Origin: Protopterus annectens
Lineage: Eukaryota > Chordata > Ceratodontiformes > Protopteridae
Assembly (NCBI RefSeq): GCF_019279795.1
Contig: NC_056747.1
Location: 1,002,844,406-1,002,908,405 of the forward strand
Length of the DNA stretch: 64,000 bases
Reading direction: 5' to 3'
In this document: piece after piece, positions 1 to 10,394 of the stretch
Layout: the number at the start of each line of letters is the position of its first letter
Numbering within the stretch: position 1 is the stretch's first letter
Notes under the pieces: generated by a model
The model's input: the letters and a program-made list of their open reading frames with translations, nothing else
Told to the model about the DNA's origin: nothing
The model's database searches: none
Program-made: the position numbers and the translations under genes

Positions 1-153
1 TCCTTTTCTAGAAAGTCCAGAATCGCCCTCAGGTTTTTCTATGAGGTCGACCAGGAGCCTCTCTGAGCAAGATGTGTTGTGGCCTGTTGACCAGTTGCTT
101 GTGGCCAGAGGTCTCTCTCAACCATTGAAATCTATGTTCCCTCCTTCAGGTGA

Positions 154-1551
154 ATGCATATCTCCTCAAACTCCAACGTACACTCCTCCTGCGACTTCCA
201 CCCAAGTATCAAAGCCCAGTACTCTGACAGCAGCTTCTCTTCCTCGAACCCCAATAGTGGATCTCACTTTGGAACTGAAGTTTTCCTTATGGCCCTTGGT
301 GCAAAGGGCATCGGGATCTTCTCAGGCCAGTGGCTGTACTGTGGGGGAGGGCATTCTTGGTTCCATGCTGATTTTTTTTCTTTGGCACCCTCCAGGAATC
401 CTCCCTCTCTCATGCTTCACAGTCCTCTTGAGACTCCTGGTCTTGAGGTTGGATCATTGGGGTGGGGTGTGACCCCGGTTCTGAGGTTGTCATGCTCGGT
501 TCTGGGCTGCCATCCCTTCTTGGGCAGGCCAGCCTTCCAGGCCATGGAGAGGGCTCTTGACTCCGCTGGCAAACCCCACATGTCAGAGTCCTCTTCCCCC
601 TCTGTGTCACAACTCTCTCAAGCCACAACCACTGGACACTGGGCACAAGGGCCTCAGGTTTCTCCTCCTCAGGAGACCCCCTCTTTGCAGTCTTCCCCAG
701 AACCTCCCACTGAGGAAGTACCATGCAAAGCATTGTGCAAGAGGAAGCATGTGTACTCTACTGAGGATTCGTTGACTGAAGATACAGACTTTGATGATGG
801 GGAAGGGTCCCCACGGTCACCCTCTGATGAGGTGTCCTTTGGGGACATCCTTGAGATCCTTAGACAGAGAGGTGACTGGAAGTCCTCTAATCCTTCCTCT
901 GAGAATCCGTTTTCCTGCAGGCCTTTCATGCCCAGCTGATGAGCTCATCACGCTCATAGTCCAGCAGGCATGGAAGGCTCCTGGCACCCTGGAAGTGATA
1001 CCACTGAGGCCTGATAAAATCTTATTGCCCCCAGCTGAGCATCCCCATTGGTCACGAGTTCTTTTAGTAGATGCCATGGTGGTGGCATCTGCAACTAAGA
1101 AGGATTTGGCAGAAGAGAGCCAAACTGTCCATCTGCCCAACAAGGAGTTCTGGGAGTTAGACAGACTAGGGAAGCATGTGTTTGCTTCATCGACCTTCAC
1201 CGTAAGGTCTTTGAATTATTTGGCACACTTTACAAGGCTCCAGAGGGATCTTATCAACCAACTCTCTGAAATCTTGTCAGGAGCTGTTTCTGACAAGGTC
1301 TGTGACAATGTGGCTTCTCAGATAGCCACCCTAGAGTCTATTTCCAACTCTTCCATGTGTCTTATTTCTCATGCAACAGAAGGAGAGGCTAGAGTGGCAG
1401 GCATGGGTATAGTCACCAGATGACATGCCTGGATGCACCTTTGTGACTTTGTGGAGTCCTTTAAGGCTTCCTTCATGAACACCCTCATCAAGACCGTTTC
1501 TTTGTTTGGCCCTAAAGTGAAAGATACATGGCAAGGTGTGAACAAGAAGTA
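154..1551 (+). pseudogene. DIRS gag-like protein, frameshifted
   Basis: Residues 1-260 (154-939) form a Ser/Pro/Glu-rich, low-complexity N-terminal part with an acidic segment (DSLTEDTDFDDGEG). A frameshift near 925 moves the reading to a second frame, 930-1423, which holds the recognisable core: a tryptophan and proline segment (QQAWKAPGTLE), then HPHWSRVLLVDAMVVASATK, then LDRLGKHVFASSTFTVRSLN. This order (HPxPD-like, PxDKxGKRLDxLGRKV-like) is the pattern I know from DIRS/Ngaro gag proteins. A stop at 1421 is followed by further in-frame sequence to 1551. The protein would package element RNA; that is inferred from the family. Nothing suggests it is still expressed. Confidence 0.65.
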
Positions 1552-1561
1552 GATAGTACTG

Positions 1562-2885
1562 TTGGTGTCACACTCTCCACTCCTCAATGGTTCTACTCCA
1601 GAAATCAGAAGAGCAGGAAGATGTGGTACAGGAAATCACAGGGCTCTTTCTGTGATGTACGTGCCGAGTTCTCCCCTAGAGGCACAGGGGGAAACTCCAA
1701 TGGAAGATGCCCCTTTCAGGGCAGAGGATGTCTGCGAAACCGGGGTTCCAGAGATTCTTTCTCTGGCCAACCCTATCAGTGCTCATGACACGTTGCCTAA
1801 CTGCTCACCTCTGGAAGTGGTTGGGGGTCATTTTTCCTTGTACCCCACTGCCTGCCGAAATATAACCACTGACTCTTGGGTACAACGGATAATATCCAGA
1901 GGCTATCGCATTCCCTTCCATCTTTGTCCAATCTCATCCAGAGTATTACCCAGTGTTCCACCCAGTCAAAGGGAAGCAGCAGCACATGAAATCCAAAGCT
2001 ACTACAAAAAAGAGTCATCCAGACAGTCCCCCCAGACCAGATAGGATCCGTCTTTTACTCAAGGTTCTTTTTAGTGCCAAAAAAGACAGGGGACTGGAGA
2101 CCAATACTGGATCTCAGCATACTGAACAAATTTGTAAAAACAGAGAAATTCTGGATGGTTACGGTTCAGTCTCTCCTTCCTCTCCTGGAAGAAGAAGATT
2201 GGATGTGCTCTGTAGTTCTTCAAGATGCGTATTACCACATAAAAATGGACAAATGCTCTAGAAGATACCTTTGCTTCTGCAACATGAACCCAGCTCAGTC
2301 TTTGGATTTCATCGGGGTACTGTTGGACATGAAAAATTGCACAGCATCTCTTCCAGACCACAGGCTACAAAGAATAAGGCAACAGGTTTAACCACTGCTC
2401 TGTCACTACAAATCTCCCACTCGATCTATACTCCAACTCTTGGAGTCAATGGCAACCTCAATCACCATTGTTCCTCTAGCCAGATTCCACATGAGGCTCC
2501 TTCAGTGGTCAATTTTCACTCAGTAGTACCCTCTACAACATCCTTTGTCTTTTCAGATAAGTGTAACTCAGAGATACAAGCAAGATTTACTCTGGTGGAC
2601 ATCTCAAAATCCCCAACAATGGTCTCGCCCCTTGAACCCCCATCAACCAAAAGCCACGGTGACCACGGACACCCTGATGGGGTGGGGGGGCTATGTCAGG
2701 AAAACTCTGTCCAAGGCACCTGGTCAGAGACAGAGGCTCTTTTGCATATCAATGTCCTGGAACTGGGGACAGTGCTACTAGCATTGCAAGCATTTCATTC
2801 CATCCTTCCATCAGGGACTATTGCGATCCAATCAGACAACATGTCATTAGCAAGCTGTGTGTGGCATCCATTTAGAAAATGGGAT
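1562..2885 (+). pseudogene. DIRS reverse transcriptase/RNase H with catalytic deletion
   Basis: The RT N-terminus is in the frame 1562-2044: PLEVVGGHFSLYP, then DSWVQRIISRGYRIPF, a typical DIRS entry segment. After a frameshift the fingers/palm follow at 2074-2280: PKKTGDWRPILDLSILNK and VVLQDAYYHIKM. The sequence then jumps from RRYLCFCNM straight to SLDFIGVLLD, which in DIRS RTs lies downstream of the catalytic YLDD loop. The catalytic aspartates are therefore deleted. RNase H follows in two frames: VTTDTLMGWGGYV (2656-2696) and TWSETEALLHINVLELGTVL with QSDNMS (2700-2850). Identification is firm at family level. The copy cannot encode an active polymerase. Confidence 0.75.
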
Positions 2886-3200
2886 TGTTAACCCGGTTTA
2901 TGCAAATCAGATGGAGAAATCTAAGCATGGATTGGCTGGAATCTTGGTGTTGATATTCTCATTGGGTGAATAATTTTGACTGGCTTATATATACAGATGA
3001 ATGTCCCATTTGATTATACGATCTGAAGAAGAACTATTCGAAAGCGCTTATCGTTGGACAAGGGACTTAATTTTTATTATTTTTGTTCTTATTTTGTTTT
3101 ATTTCATTCTTTTCATTAAATTCTGGATTTTAACAGAACTTTTATTACTGGATTGCACAGACAGTTTATTTGCTTTTCAGCACACTGTTAGCCTGGGTGA
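2886..3200 (+). mobile_element. possible Penelope-like terminal/3' UTR fragment
   Basis: Around 3015-3060 the sequence reads CGATCTGAAGAAGAACTATT followed by CGAAAGCGCTTATCG. This resembles the conserved terminal segment of vertebrate Penelope/Neptune elements (a GAAGAAG block before a GAAAGCGC-like block). It directly follows the broken end of DIRS copy A. No Penelope coding sequence lies next to it. The AT-rich 3065-3200 has no clear features. An unrelated 3' UTR cannot be excluded. Confidence 0.35.
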
Positions 3201-4279
3201 ACCAGCTGTCTTCTGGTTTGTGTATAAAGAAAAACATGAGTTGCATATCACTTTCTTTGTTTCCTGTCTGTATTTGATTAGGCATTCTCTCTACACATCA
3301 TATCTTGCAATATCATGTATTTTTCTACTATTTGTCATACCATATGCTGCATCATACTGACAGTCTTTGCGTGTTATAAGTGAATATGGGAGGGTGGCAA
3401 CTAAGACATTAACTCTAGCTACATGGTCAGTAAAAAGTTTATAGTGTGACCAGTTCAGCCTAAGCTATTACTCACAGATGGCAAGCTTTACAGTTTAGTT
3501 AGAAAACATGATATACACAAACATTCTGTGAATATGAGCAGTGCATTTGGCTTAATTTGGCAGTCAATCTGCTTGACTATATGGCAGTTCAGAAACATCC
3601 ACAATTAGCATGCCTCTAAATCCCATTAAAGCCAGTTTGTGACTGTATATGAATCATCAGTCATGTAGTCTGAGGCAGAAAGACACACTTCTGCAGGGTT
3701 ATGCAAGATGGCTTTGCACAGCACACAAATGTGTATAAATTCTGCAATTTGACATGGAAGTAGAATTATGAGTTTTGAAATAAAAACAATTATTATTATT
3801 ATTCTTTGAAGCTTAACATTCAAATGTATCTTAAAATGCTGCTTTTGGAGACAGTATAAAAAAAATCAAAGAACGCAAAGTCACAGAAAAAGGCAGACTG
3901 ATGCTGTTGTGAGTGATATGAAAATTTGATTTTATCATTGCAAACCAGAAGACAGACAAAACAATGGAAAATGATCCACTGTATATTGATAAAGCTGCAT
4001 GAGTGAGGCAAAATGCTTGCTGTGTAAAATGAAATCACATCAACTGGTAATGACTCTCGGGGCATTTTGGAGTATAACAAATCAAAAAATAACACTGGTG
4101 CAGGGACATTTGTGCATCAGAAAATATAAGTTATGATAAAAACACATATTTTCATTTTTAGTATGGTTGTCTTTAATGCAGTCAAGCAGATAGCACCCAT
4201 GCCTGTCAAGTGTGTCTTCTTTCTATGAAACTCTCACTCATGGGTCATGGGAAACATTGGCACACTTATTATTAATACA
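3201..4279. other. no recognisable feature
   Basis: AT-rich non-coding sequence. Only short open frames are present (up to about 119 codons, rich in Phe/Leu/Ile), with no motif I recognise. Confidence 0.5.
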
Positions 4280-4528
4280 TAGGCCAGATTCATGAATGCC
4301 TACACTGTGTACACTAACTCCCACCTTCTTCTTCCTAATTATAGTTTTCCTACTGATTTTCTTGCAACCTTAAATATCGAGAGGGATTCATAAAGGTTCA
4401 CACAATGTTTAGACTACATCTACACAGTTGAATTGTTCTGACTGAACAGACAGCACAAAAATCGTGGTAGGAATGCTCTTGAATACAGATCATGTACACT
4501 TAGTGTAAGCATTCGTGAATCCGGGCTA
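4280..4528. mobile_element. MITE with ~35-bp terminal inverted repeats
   Basis: The left end GGCCAGATTCATGAATGCC (4282 on) and the reverse complement of the right end, GCCCGGATTCACGAATGC (from 4526 inward), match over about 35 bp; both continue into a TACACT block and then GTGTACA. A TA dinucleotide flanks each end (4280-4281 and 4527-4528), which would fit a TA target duplication. The ~180-bp interior has no ORF. A TIR-like motif (GGGATTCATAAAGGTTCACAC) also occurs internally near 4383. It is a non-autonomous DNA transposon; the superfamily is uncertain. Confidence 0.7.
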
Positions 4529-6096
4529 CAGTCTAAAAGGTAACAACTGATAGGAAATTGCACTATCATCTGAATGCTTTTTGCTTTCTTTATAAAATGT
4601 CAGTATGCCACTTGTATCCCAATATTACACTCACATGAGATTGCCTATTAAATAATTTGTACAGCCATTTAACATAGAATGCTATAATTGGGTCACTGAT
4701 TCTAACCAGCGTGTTATATTTTCAAATCATAGATTTCAAGAAATTCACCTCAAGAGTAAAGTGAAACAAAGCTCGAGAGAAGAACCTTGACATCTATGTT
4801 GAGAACACGTAACTCGTTAGTTATGATTAAGGGATTGATCGTAATTTTCTTATATTGCATGCAGCGTTCTCTACCATGATATGCTGCTAGTTACAGAAAG
4901 AAAAGTGTCAGAAAGGGAAGTGTTTTATAGTCTGAAAAGCTGTAACACTCAGTGCTGCCATACAGATGATATGCAGAAGAAAAGTGTCCCTAAAATAAAC
5001 TAATGGTTTAAATGCTGTTTGACACTTTACTCTGCAAGTTGTCTTTTCTTGGTTCTGCTACAATTGAATGAAACCCACTGTTTCATGCTTGCACTCAGTT
5101 ATGAGTTTGGGATGCAGCTGTAGGGAGGGAATGAGAAGAGGGTTTAGGATTGGGAATCCAGCGTTGGTAGGGCTATGCAGAAACAGGAGAGTGGACCAGT
5201 GGCAGTTCAAGCACTTGCTTTTTCTAGCAAGTATGTCATGAGCTACTAGCTCATGAGCACCTTTAGTAGTCTTTTTATATTTCTGTAACAGTAAAGTATA
5301 TAACAGCTTTTGAACTTCCAAAAATGGTTTGGGTTCTGTTCTGTTCTGTGATGGCTACTGATAATGCCCTAGCATAAATTCAGAGTGTAATCGCAGTGCT
5401 CCATGCACTATCGTGCATCAGAATGCCGCTTAATAAAGTTGTAGTCTTCCCAAATTTGGAGTGTAATAGCAGTGCTCCATGCTTTACATTTAACTTCTGA
5501 CTAATTAAAGAGAAAACTGCTCTACAAAAGGATATAGAACCCATTTCAATATATGTACTGTGCTCTTTATCAGCTTAGTTTTTGATTCTTAACTGAGTTG
5601 TTGCTGTTTGTGCTAGTATATATTTAAGCATGTTAACTAACAAGTACTGTTTCCAATAGTTCATGATCTTGAAAGTATCACTTATTTTGCAGAAGAAAGA
5701 TTGCAGCTGAAGTTCTCTCCCTACTATCCTGTGTTTATGTTTTTTATGCCAGCATTAATAGTACAGTTTTTCAAAATGAATTAAATTATTCATACAGATA
5801 TGTCTTTCTTTACTGATGCTGTGAAAAGAAATGCCAAACTTAGTTTTCATTTTATTTCCCCTAGTGTTTATTGTAAGGAAATTTAAATGAGTCATCAACA
5901 ATAGAAGATGCAATACTGATAAGGAATCAGACTGAGATTTCTTAAAAGTTATCATGCCACAGCAAAGCAGGATATTTGAATTAATTGGTCTGACACCTAT
6001 TATAATTGAAATTTAAGGTCTTTTTTAAGAACTGCAAACAGAAATAATAATTTGTTTTTATATTCTGTCCCATTAGTTTGTGTACGTAAGGATGTT
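4529..6096. other. no recognisable gene
   Basis: AT-rich unique-looking sequence. A short imperfect direct repeat, containing GCAGTGCTCCATGC, occurs at about 5385-5408 and 5458-5482. The 87-codon minus-strand frame at 5058-5321 has no motif I recognise and is probably chance. Confidence 0.5.
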
Positions 6097-6412
6097 CCAA
6101 TACATATGTGTTGTTGTTGTTTGTCTTTCGGCTTTTCCCAGTTAGGGGTCGCCACAGCAGAACTCCGGTCCGCTAATGATTGCCAGTTAGTTTTTATGGT
6201 GTCGAGTTTCCAGCCCGATGCCCAGCCTTCAATGAAGGCATGCCCATTCAACGCATGTCTTTCGAATGCCCACTCGACCGGGGGGAGGACATGCAGACTC
6301 CACACAGAAGGCACTCCCAACCCAAGCCGAGAATCGAATGGGAGAACCTCTTGCTGTGAGGCAACAATGCTACTGCTGCACCACCGCGGAAGTGAACCAA
6401 TACATATGTGTT
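6097..6412 (-). mobile_element. SINE with perfect 16-bp target-site duplication
   Basis: The 16-mer CCAATACATATGTGTT occurs at 6097-6112 and again at 6397-6412, flanking a ~284-bp insert. Read on the minus strand, the insert starts with GGTGGTGCAGCAGTAGCATT (tRNA-like A box) and GCCTCACAGCAAGAGGTTCT, then CATTCGATTCTC (B-box-like). It ends in GTGGCGACCCCTAACTGGGA, then AAAGCCGAAAGACAAACAAC and a short (CAA)n tail. Body and internal pol III promoter are those of the SINE type widespread in fish and amphibians. The perfect duplication indicates target-primed insertion and a fairly young copy. The tail is shared with the LINE at 34850-35196. Confidence 0.85.
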
Positions 6413-6712
6413 ATGATGTAGATATGTCAGTGGTGCAACAGGTAGCACACTCACCTTCGATGTAGAAGAGTGTGGGTTCTTTTCCCACACCAGGTAGTGG
6501 GTTGCTGAGACTGTAGTATAAGGAGGTACTGCACTCCTGAGTGTATTGTCCTTTGAATGCAATGTTAAATTGAGACCCCATCTGCCTGAGCTGGTAGCAT
6601 TTCTATGTCAAGTGGATGAAAAAGATGCCCTGGCAAAAGTACCACCTTAGGACTTCCCTGAAAAAGATGCTAGCCTTTTATGACAAACCTGGTCAGCAAA
6701 TAAATAAAAATA
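6413..6712 (+). mobile_element. second SINE family, full-length-like
   Basis: Directly after the previous SINE's duplication, a tRNA-like head is visible: CAGTGGTGCAACAGGTAGCA (A-box region, 6427-6446) and GTGTGGGTTCTTTTCCCACA (B-box region, 6470-6489). A body follows that ends in ACTTCCCTGAAAAAGATGCT, then an AAATAAATAAAAATAT tail near 6700-6712. The central segment (GTTAAATTGAGACCCCATCT) resembles a core shared by several vertebrate SINEs. Target duplications were not identified. The 62-codon frame at 6616-6804 is part of this SINE and is not a gene. Confidence 0.65.
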
Positions 6713-6954
6713 TTTTAGACTTCAGTTACAGGAGAAGTATAGCAATGGTTTCCAGGTTGCGCATGCATTGTTTTAACCTGACCACATACAATTCAGTTAA
6801 GTAGAGCTAATACATTTTATACATTAAAATAAATTGGGGATGGACTGTCACAACAGTTATCTCATTCATTTTTCCTGTTAGCACTGTGTTTAGATATTGT
6901 AAATATGCAAATTTAGATATACTTTATTAAACATTTTGTTAAAATTTCCCCAGT

Positions 6955-7046
6955 GTTAGTATGAATGCCACCTCTGGTCTTCCCTGTAAAGAGGCCACTA
7001 GCCTTGTGGGATTGATCCAGTAAGCAAAATGTAAATAAATAAATAT
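6955..7046 (+). mobile_element. 3' fragment of the 6413-6712 SINE family
   Basis: TCTTCCCTGTAAAGAGGCCA followed by CTAGCCTTGTGGG, a CCAGTAAGC block and AAATAAATAAAT matches the 3' end of the SINE at 6413-6712 (CTTCCCTGAAAAAGATGCTA, CCTGGTCAGC, AAATAAATAAA). Only the last ~90 bp are present. Confidence 0.6.
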
Positions 7047-7201
7047 GCCCATTTAATGTATGATAGCTGTCTTTGTAATAAATCTGTTAATATTCAATCA
7101 TTGTTTTATATTTTTATTTGTATATTGCAGAAAAAGTATTTGTAACACTATAAGCTATATAATGTTAAATATTTGATTTAGTTGTATTGTAAATATACAT
7201 T

Positions 7202-7203
7202 TG

Positions 7204-7244
<41 letters not shown>

Positions 7245-7284
7245 TTGTGATTGTATGTTTGTCTGTTTATCTAGAGAGAGAGAG

Positions 7285-7340
<56 letters not shown>

Positions 7341-7341
7341 G
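7202..7341. repeat. compound microsatellite (GT)n-(GA)n-(GATA)n
   Basis: About 40 bp of GT repeats at 7202-7242, a short GA run at 7273-7290, and about 50 bp of GATA repeats at 7289-7341. Confidence 0.95.
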
Positions 7342-8011
7342 GATAAATAGGTAGGGCCTTTGTCATTTCATGGACCTGCACATCATTGATCCACAGCTCA
7401 TTGAAAAAAAAAATCAAAACCCATTTTATCAAACCTACAAGATGGATGTGGGTCCTTCAGGGACAAAAGTTCAAAACTTGCAGACAGCTATCAGGAAGCA
7501 ATGAATCAGATGCAGTGATATAGAAACTGATGAAACATAAGGGAACCACATATATCTGTGCACGTGTACACTGTCTCATCTTCAGCAAATATTTGCATTT
7601 CCATGCTGAAGAAAACAGACAGATGTAAAGTGATACAATATCAGGATATGCAAGCAGAACTAGAGCAATTGGGGATAAATGCACAGAGATAGTTCCAATA
7701 GTAGTAGAAGCAACAGGGCTAATAAAAAATCATTTTCAATTTTACTTAAATATGCTACCAATGCATGTAAGCACATATTTACTGCAAAAAGAAATGATTC
7801 TGGGTATGTTGCAGGTGCTGAGAAGAGCACTCTTGACAAACATCAAAGACTTAAGCGACACTAATTTCCATGAATTCTAATTATACCCTGACTCATGAAT
7901 GGAGTTCATTCATATCACAGTAATAAAAATCCAAAGTATTTGGGGAAATTAAAAAAGAATCTCAATAAATATGTAATGCTACTTAAATTAAATATAGCAA
8001 TGATTGCATGA
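7342..8011. other. no recognisable feature
   Basis: Non-coding sequence with only short open frames (75 codons minus at 7457-7684, 61 codons plus at 7679-7864) that show no motifs. Confidence 0.5.
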
Positions 8012-8656
8012 AAAAAAAAGTTCAAGAAATGGGTGAGTATGTGCTACACCAAACTGAGTTTATGCCAATGTACCACAAAGCAGTATAAGTGGTCCCTTCA
8101 TCACAATCACATTAAGAAACAAAGGAAAAAGATGAGACATCACTGACTCACTCCATTTAAGAAATGTATATGCTTGGAAATTGTATTCCTTTATGTAATA
8201 TTTGCATGATAATTATTACTGTTGTCCAGATTCGGAGATGTTCTCCATTGAGCAGGGCCACTGCACAGAGAAATAAAAGCTAACTCCCAGTTCTGAGCAT
8301 TGCTATAAATCAGGTAGGCAGCACCTGTGTAGTACGTGATAAATACAACATGATTAAGATCCAAAACTGCAATTCAGAGACAAATAGACCACATACCAAG
8401 ATTACTGACAGAAATTAGAGTGTAGAGAGTATTATCATGTGTCCCTTGATCATTACAATGATATATTTTTCTTCACGAACAGTGTAACTAGCAATACATT
8501 TTGGCAGCAAGGCTCATGAAGAGAATCCTGTGTTACACTGTTCAAGAACAACAAATAATATGGTGGATTATGATGAAGGGACCACTTATAACGCTCTATG
8601 GTACATTGGCATAAACTCACTTTGATGAAGCACATACCCATTTCCTGAACTTTTTT
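8012..8656. mobile_element. foldback element with ~95-bp inverted arms
   Basis: The left arm, 8019-8112, reads GTTCAAGAAATGGGTGAGTA and then GTTTATGCCAATGTACCA and GTGGTCCCTTCATCA. The right arm, 8561-8656, is its reverse complement with modest divergence (on the minus strand: GTTCAGGAAATGGGTATGTG, GTTTATGCCAATGTACCA, GTGGTCCCTTCATCA). The arms enclose ~450 bp without coding potential. This is the architecture of a foldback or long-TIR non-autonomous DNA transposon. No target duplication was seen. Confidence 0.65.
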
Positions 8657-9295
8657 AGCTTTGTTTTTAAATTAATAATGAACTGTCATTGCTACCTACA
8701 ATTATTCTCACTGTACTAAGTCATACTCTGTTCCATCATATGTCTTTAATTTTGCACAATGATTTAATAATCATAGGGCCCAGATAGAAAAGGGTCTTTT
8801 TCTCTGCTGTCTGTATATGTTAAAGGCTTTATGTTAGATTCACTTTTCATTTTGGCTTTGACAAATGGATTACTGAAACATGTCAAAAATTATAGTTCAT
8901 GGTTTGGTGGTGACCTGTGCTCAGGTCTCAATGACCCAAATCTGAACATAGATTCTAGAATATTAGTACTAAATGCATGAAATCCAGGAATAAAATATAT
9001 TTTTAAATATCATTACTGATTCAATACTTCTGATATAGTCTGGGTGTTTATTCCACTACTTTGCCAATGCCACAGTAATAAAATTCTGCTCTTGACAGTG
9101 TGTAACAATGGGACAGAAAAAGTAATATTTGTAGTATTCAAATCTCTGGGACTGTCAGTTCTTTCAAGACCCAGTAACAACTTTAGTAATCATTCCCTAA
9201 GGACAGATATGGTAAGAGCAACTTCCTACTTATCTGAAAGTATGACATAGAGAAAAGGACACTGAAGTTCTGTACTAAACATAATGCTAAATCCT
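8657..9295. other. no recognisable feature
   Basis: AT-rich non-coding sequence without motifs. The 68-codon plus frame at 9044-9250 is not recognised. Confidence 0.5.
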
Positions 9296-9960
9296 CATTG
9301 TCCTTCTCCATCCTTCTCAACAGTTAGGCTATCCGCCTCTAGGCAGCTCCAGCCTGGCAACACTATCAGAACTTTCTCCAGTGCTCAAGCTTCCATCTCC
9401 CATAATACACTGCTCTAACAGAGCAACGTCAGATCCAGTTTGCTTGAAGGACAGACAAAAATATCCTTAATGTGAAAGGAGGTACAACTCAGAGAGGTAC
9501 AAATAATCGGCTGAATTCTTTCACAAGGAAAGGCTTCAGGTCTGGCCCATTATGATCCCTCATAAACAACCAAGTAAGGCAATTATTTCAATCTGAAAAA
9601 GAAAAAGAAGGAAGGATTTTGAGATAGATGGTGTAGGACAATAAGGATCTAACATTATGTTATAAGTACAAATTTTGTACCCTATGTCATCCTCTTCATC
9701 TGTCTTAACAGTTGGGACAAAGGGCCCAGCTACCAATATTGCCAGGTGGTATCATGGCAATATAACTTGAAGTATGGTTGAAGCAAAGGCTGTTCTAGAT
9801 CTGGAAAGCAGATCAAGTCTGAAATGCTTGAGAAGGTATGCATCCTAGACCAAGTTACCACAGCAGAAATATCAATCAATAATGATGAATAATTGAAAAC
9901 GGCAGAGGAAATTGAAACAGATCTGGTGGAATGTGTCCTCAAATTGTGTACAAGCAGTAT
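9296..9960 (-). mobile_element. DIRS-like fragment D: YR C-terminus plus terminal repeat
   Basis: The minus strand encodes the C-terminal part of a DIRS tyrosine recombinase (9730-9942). Downstream of it, toward lower coordinates, is non-coding terminal sequence. The segment 9311-9413 (CAACAGTTAGGCTATCCGCC ... CACTATCAGAACTTTCTCCA) is the reverse complement, with divergence, of 30917-31025 at the far end of DIRS copy B. A partial second copy of this motif (CTTAACAGTTGGGACAAAGG) sits at about 9705-9725. That is what an inverted terminal repeat plus an internal complementary region of a DIRS element would look like. The 5' part is missing. Confidence 0.6.
9730..9942 (-). pseudogene. DIRS tyrosine recombinase, C-terminal fragment
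   Basis: The 70-codon frame begins MRTHSTRSVSISSAVF and continues DISAVVTWSRMHTFSS. This corresponds to the catalytic H-x-x-R box of DIRS recombinases (usually RAHSTRGVASSWA) followed by the AAxWSSxHTF segment that precedes the nucleophilic tyrosine. The HSTR core is intact here, unlike in copy C, where the histidine is replaced by cysteine. The tyrosine itself is not identifiable. The protein would cut and rejoin DNA during integration of the circular cDNA. Only the last third is present. Confidence 0.65.
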
Positions 9961-10326
9961 TCCCTTTGCATTGTAAACAAAATAAATACAATCTTAGAGC
10001 TGTCTAGACATGGTGACTTTAAAGACTATGAAACCTGGTTTGGCCTTGGAAAATGATATGAGTAACTAAGCATTTTTTTCATAAATAGCCAGATGCCAGA
10101 TTCAATAAAGCCTACACAGTCCATTTACACCATGTGCACATTGGGATGTGCCATGCCACTCACATGGTAGTGCACAATTTTGGATTCAGTAAGTGGCTCT
10201 ACATGGTGTGTAGAGCCTCACACAGCCGCACAAACAAGGCAAACACTGTGGCATGCAAATTGCAGCATAAGCAGCTGAACTGTATGCTAATCAACCAATC
10301 CAAGATGGAGGAACTATTCAACAAGC

Positions 10327-10333
10327 TATAAAG
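10327..10333 (+). promoter_or_regulatory. possible TATA box of Harbinger transposase
   Basis: TATAAAG lies 62 bp upstream of the first ATG of the transposase frame at 10395. Position and sequence suit a TATA box; there is no other evidence. Confidence 0.3.
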
Positions 10334-10394
10334 CAGCAGTGTAGACTCAGTGCTGGTCTTCCCTGCAAATTCCAAAACCTATTAGAATACAGCC

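Larger units (their letters stand above)
1..2885 (+). mobile_element. DIRS-like retrotransposon copy A, degenerate
   Basis: The stretch carries, in order on the plus strand, a gag-like region, a reverse transcriptase (RT) and an RNase H with DIRS-type motifs. DIRS elements are YR retrotransposons that integrate with a tyrosine recombinase instead of an integrase. Here the recombinase is missing: homology stops about 2880, shortly after the RNase H motif around the QSDN residues. The left end is cut by the window edge or lies before base 1. Reading frames change several times, so the copy is dead. Orientation is opposite to the DIRS copies at 26.9-31.0 kb and 58.1-63.5 kb. Confidence 0.75.

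Noticed and set aside
6370-6490. tRNA genes at the A/B-box-like motifs
   Set aside because: No cloverleaf or acceptor stem can be drawn; the motifs belong to SINE heads, as at 16240-16282.
6616-6804. 62-codon frame
   Set aside because: Lies mostly in the SINE 3' half and its A-rich tail.
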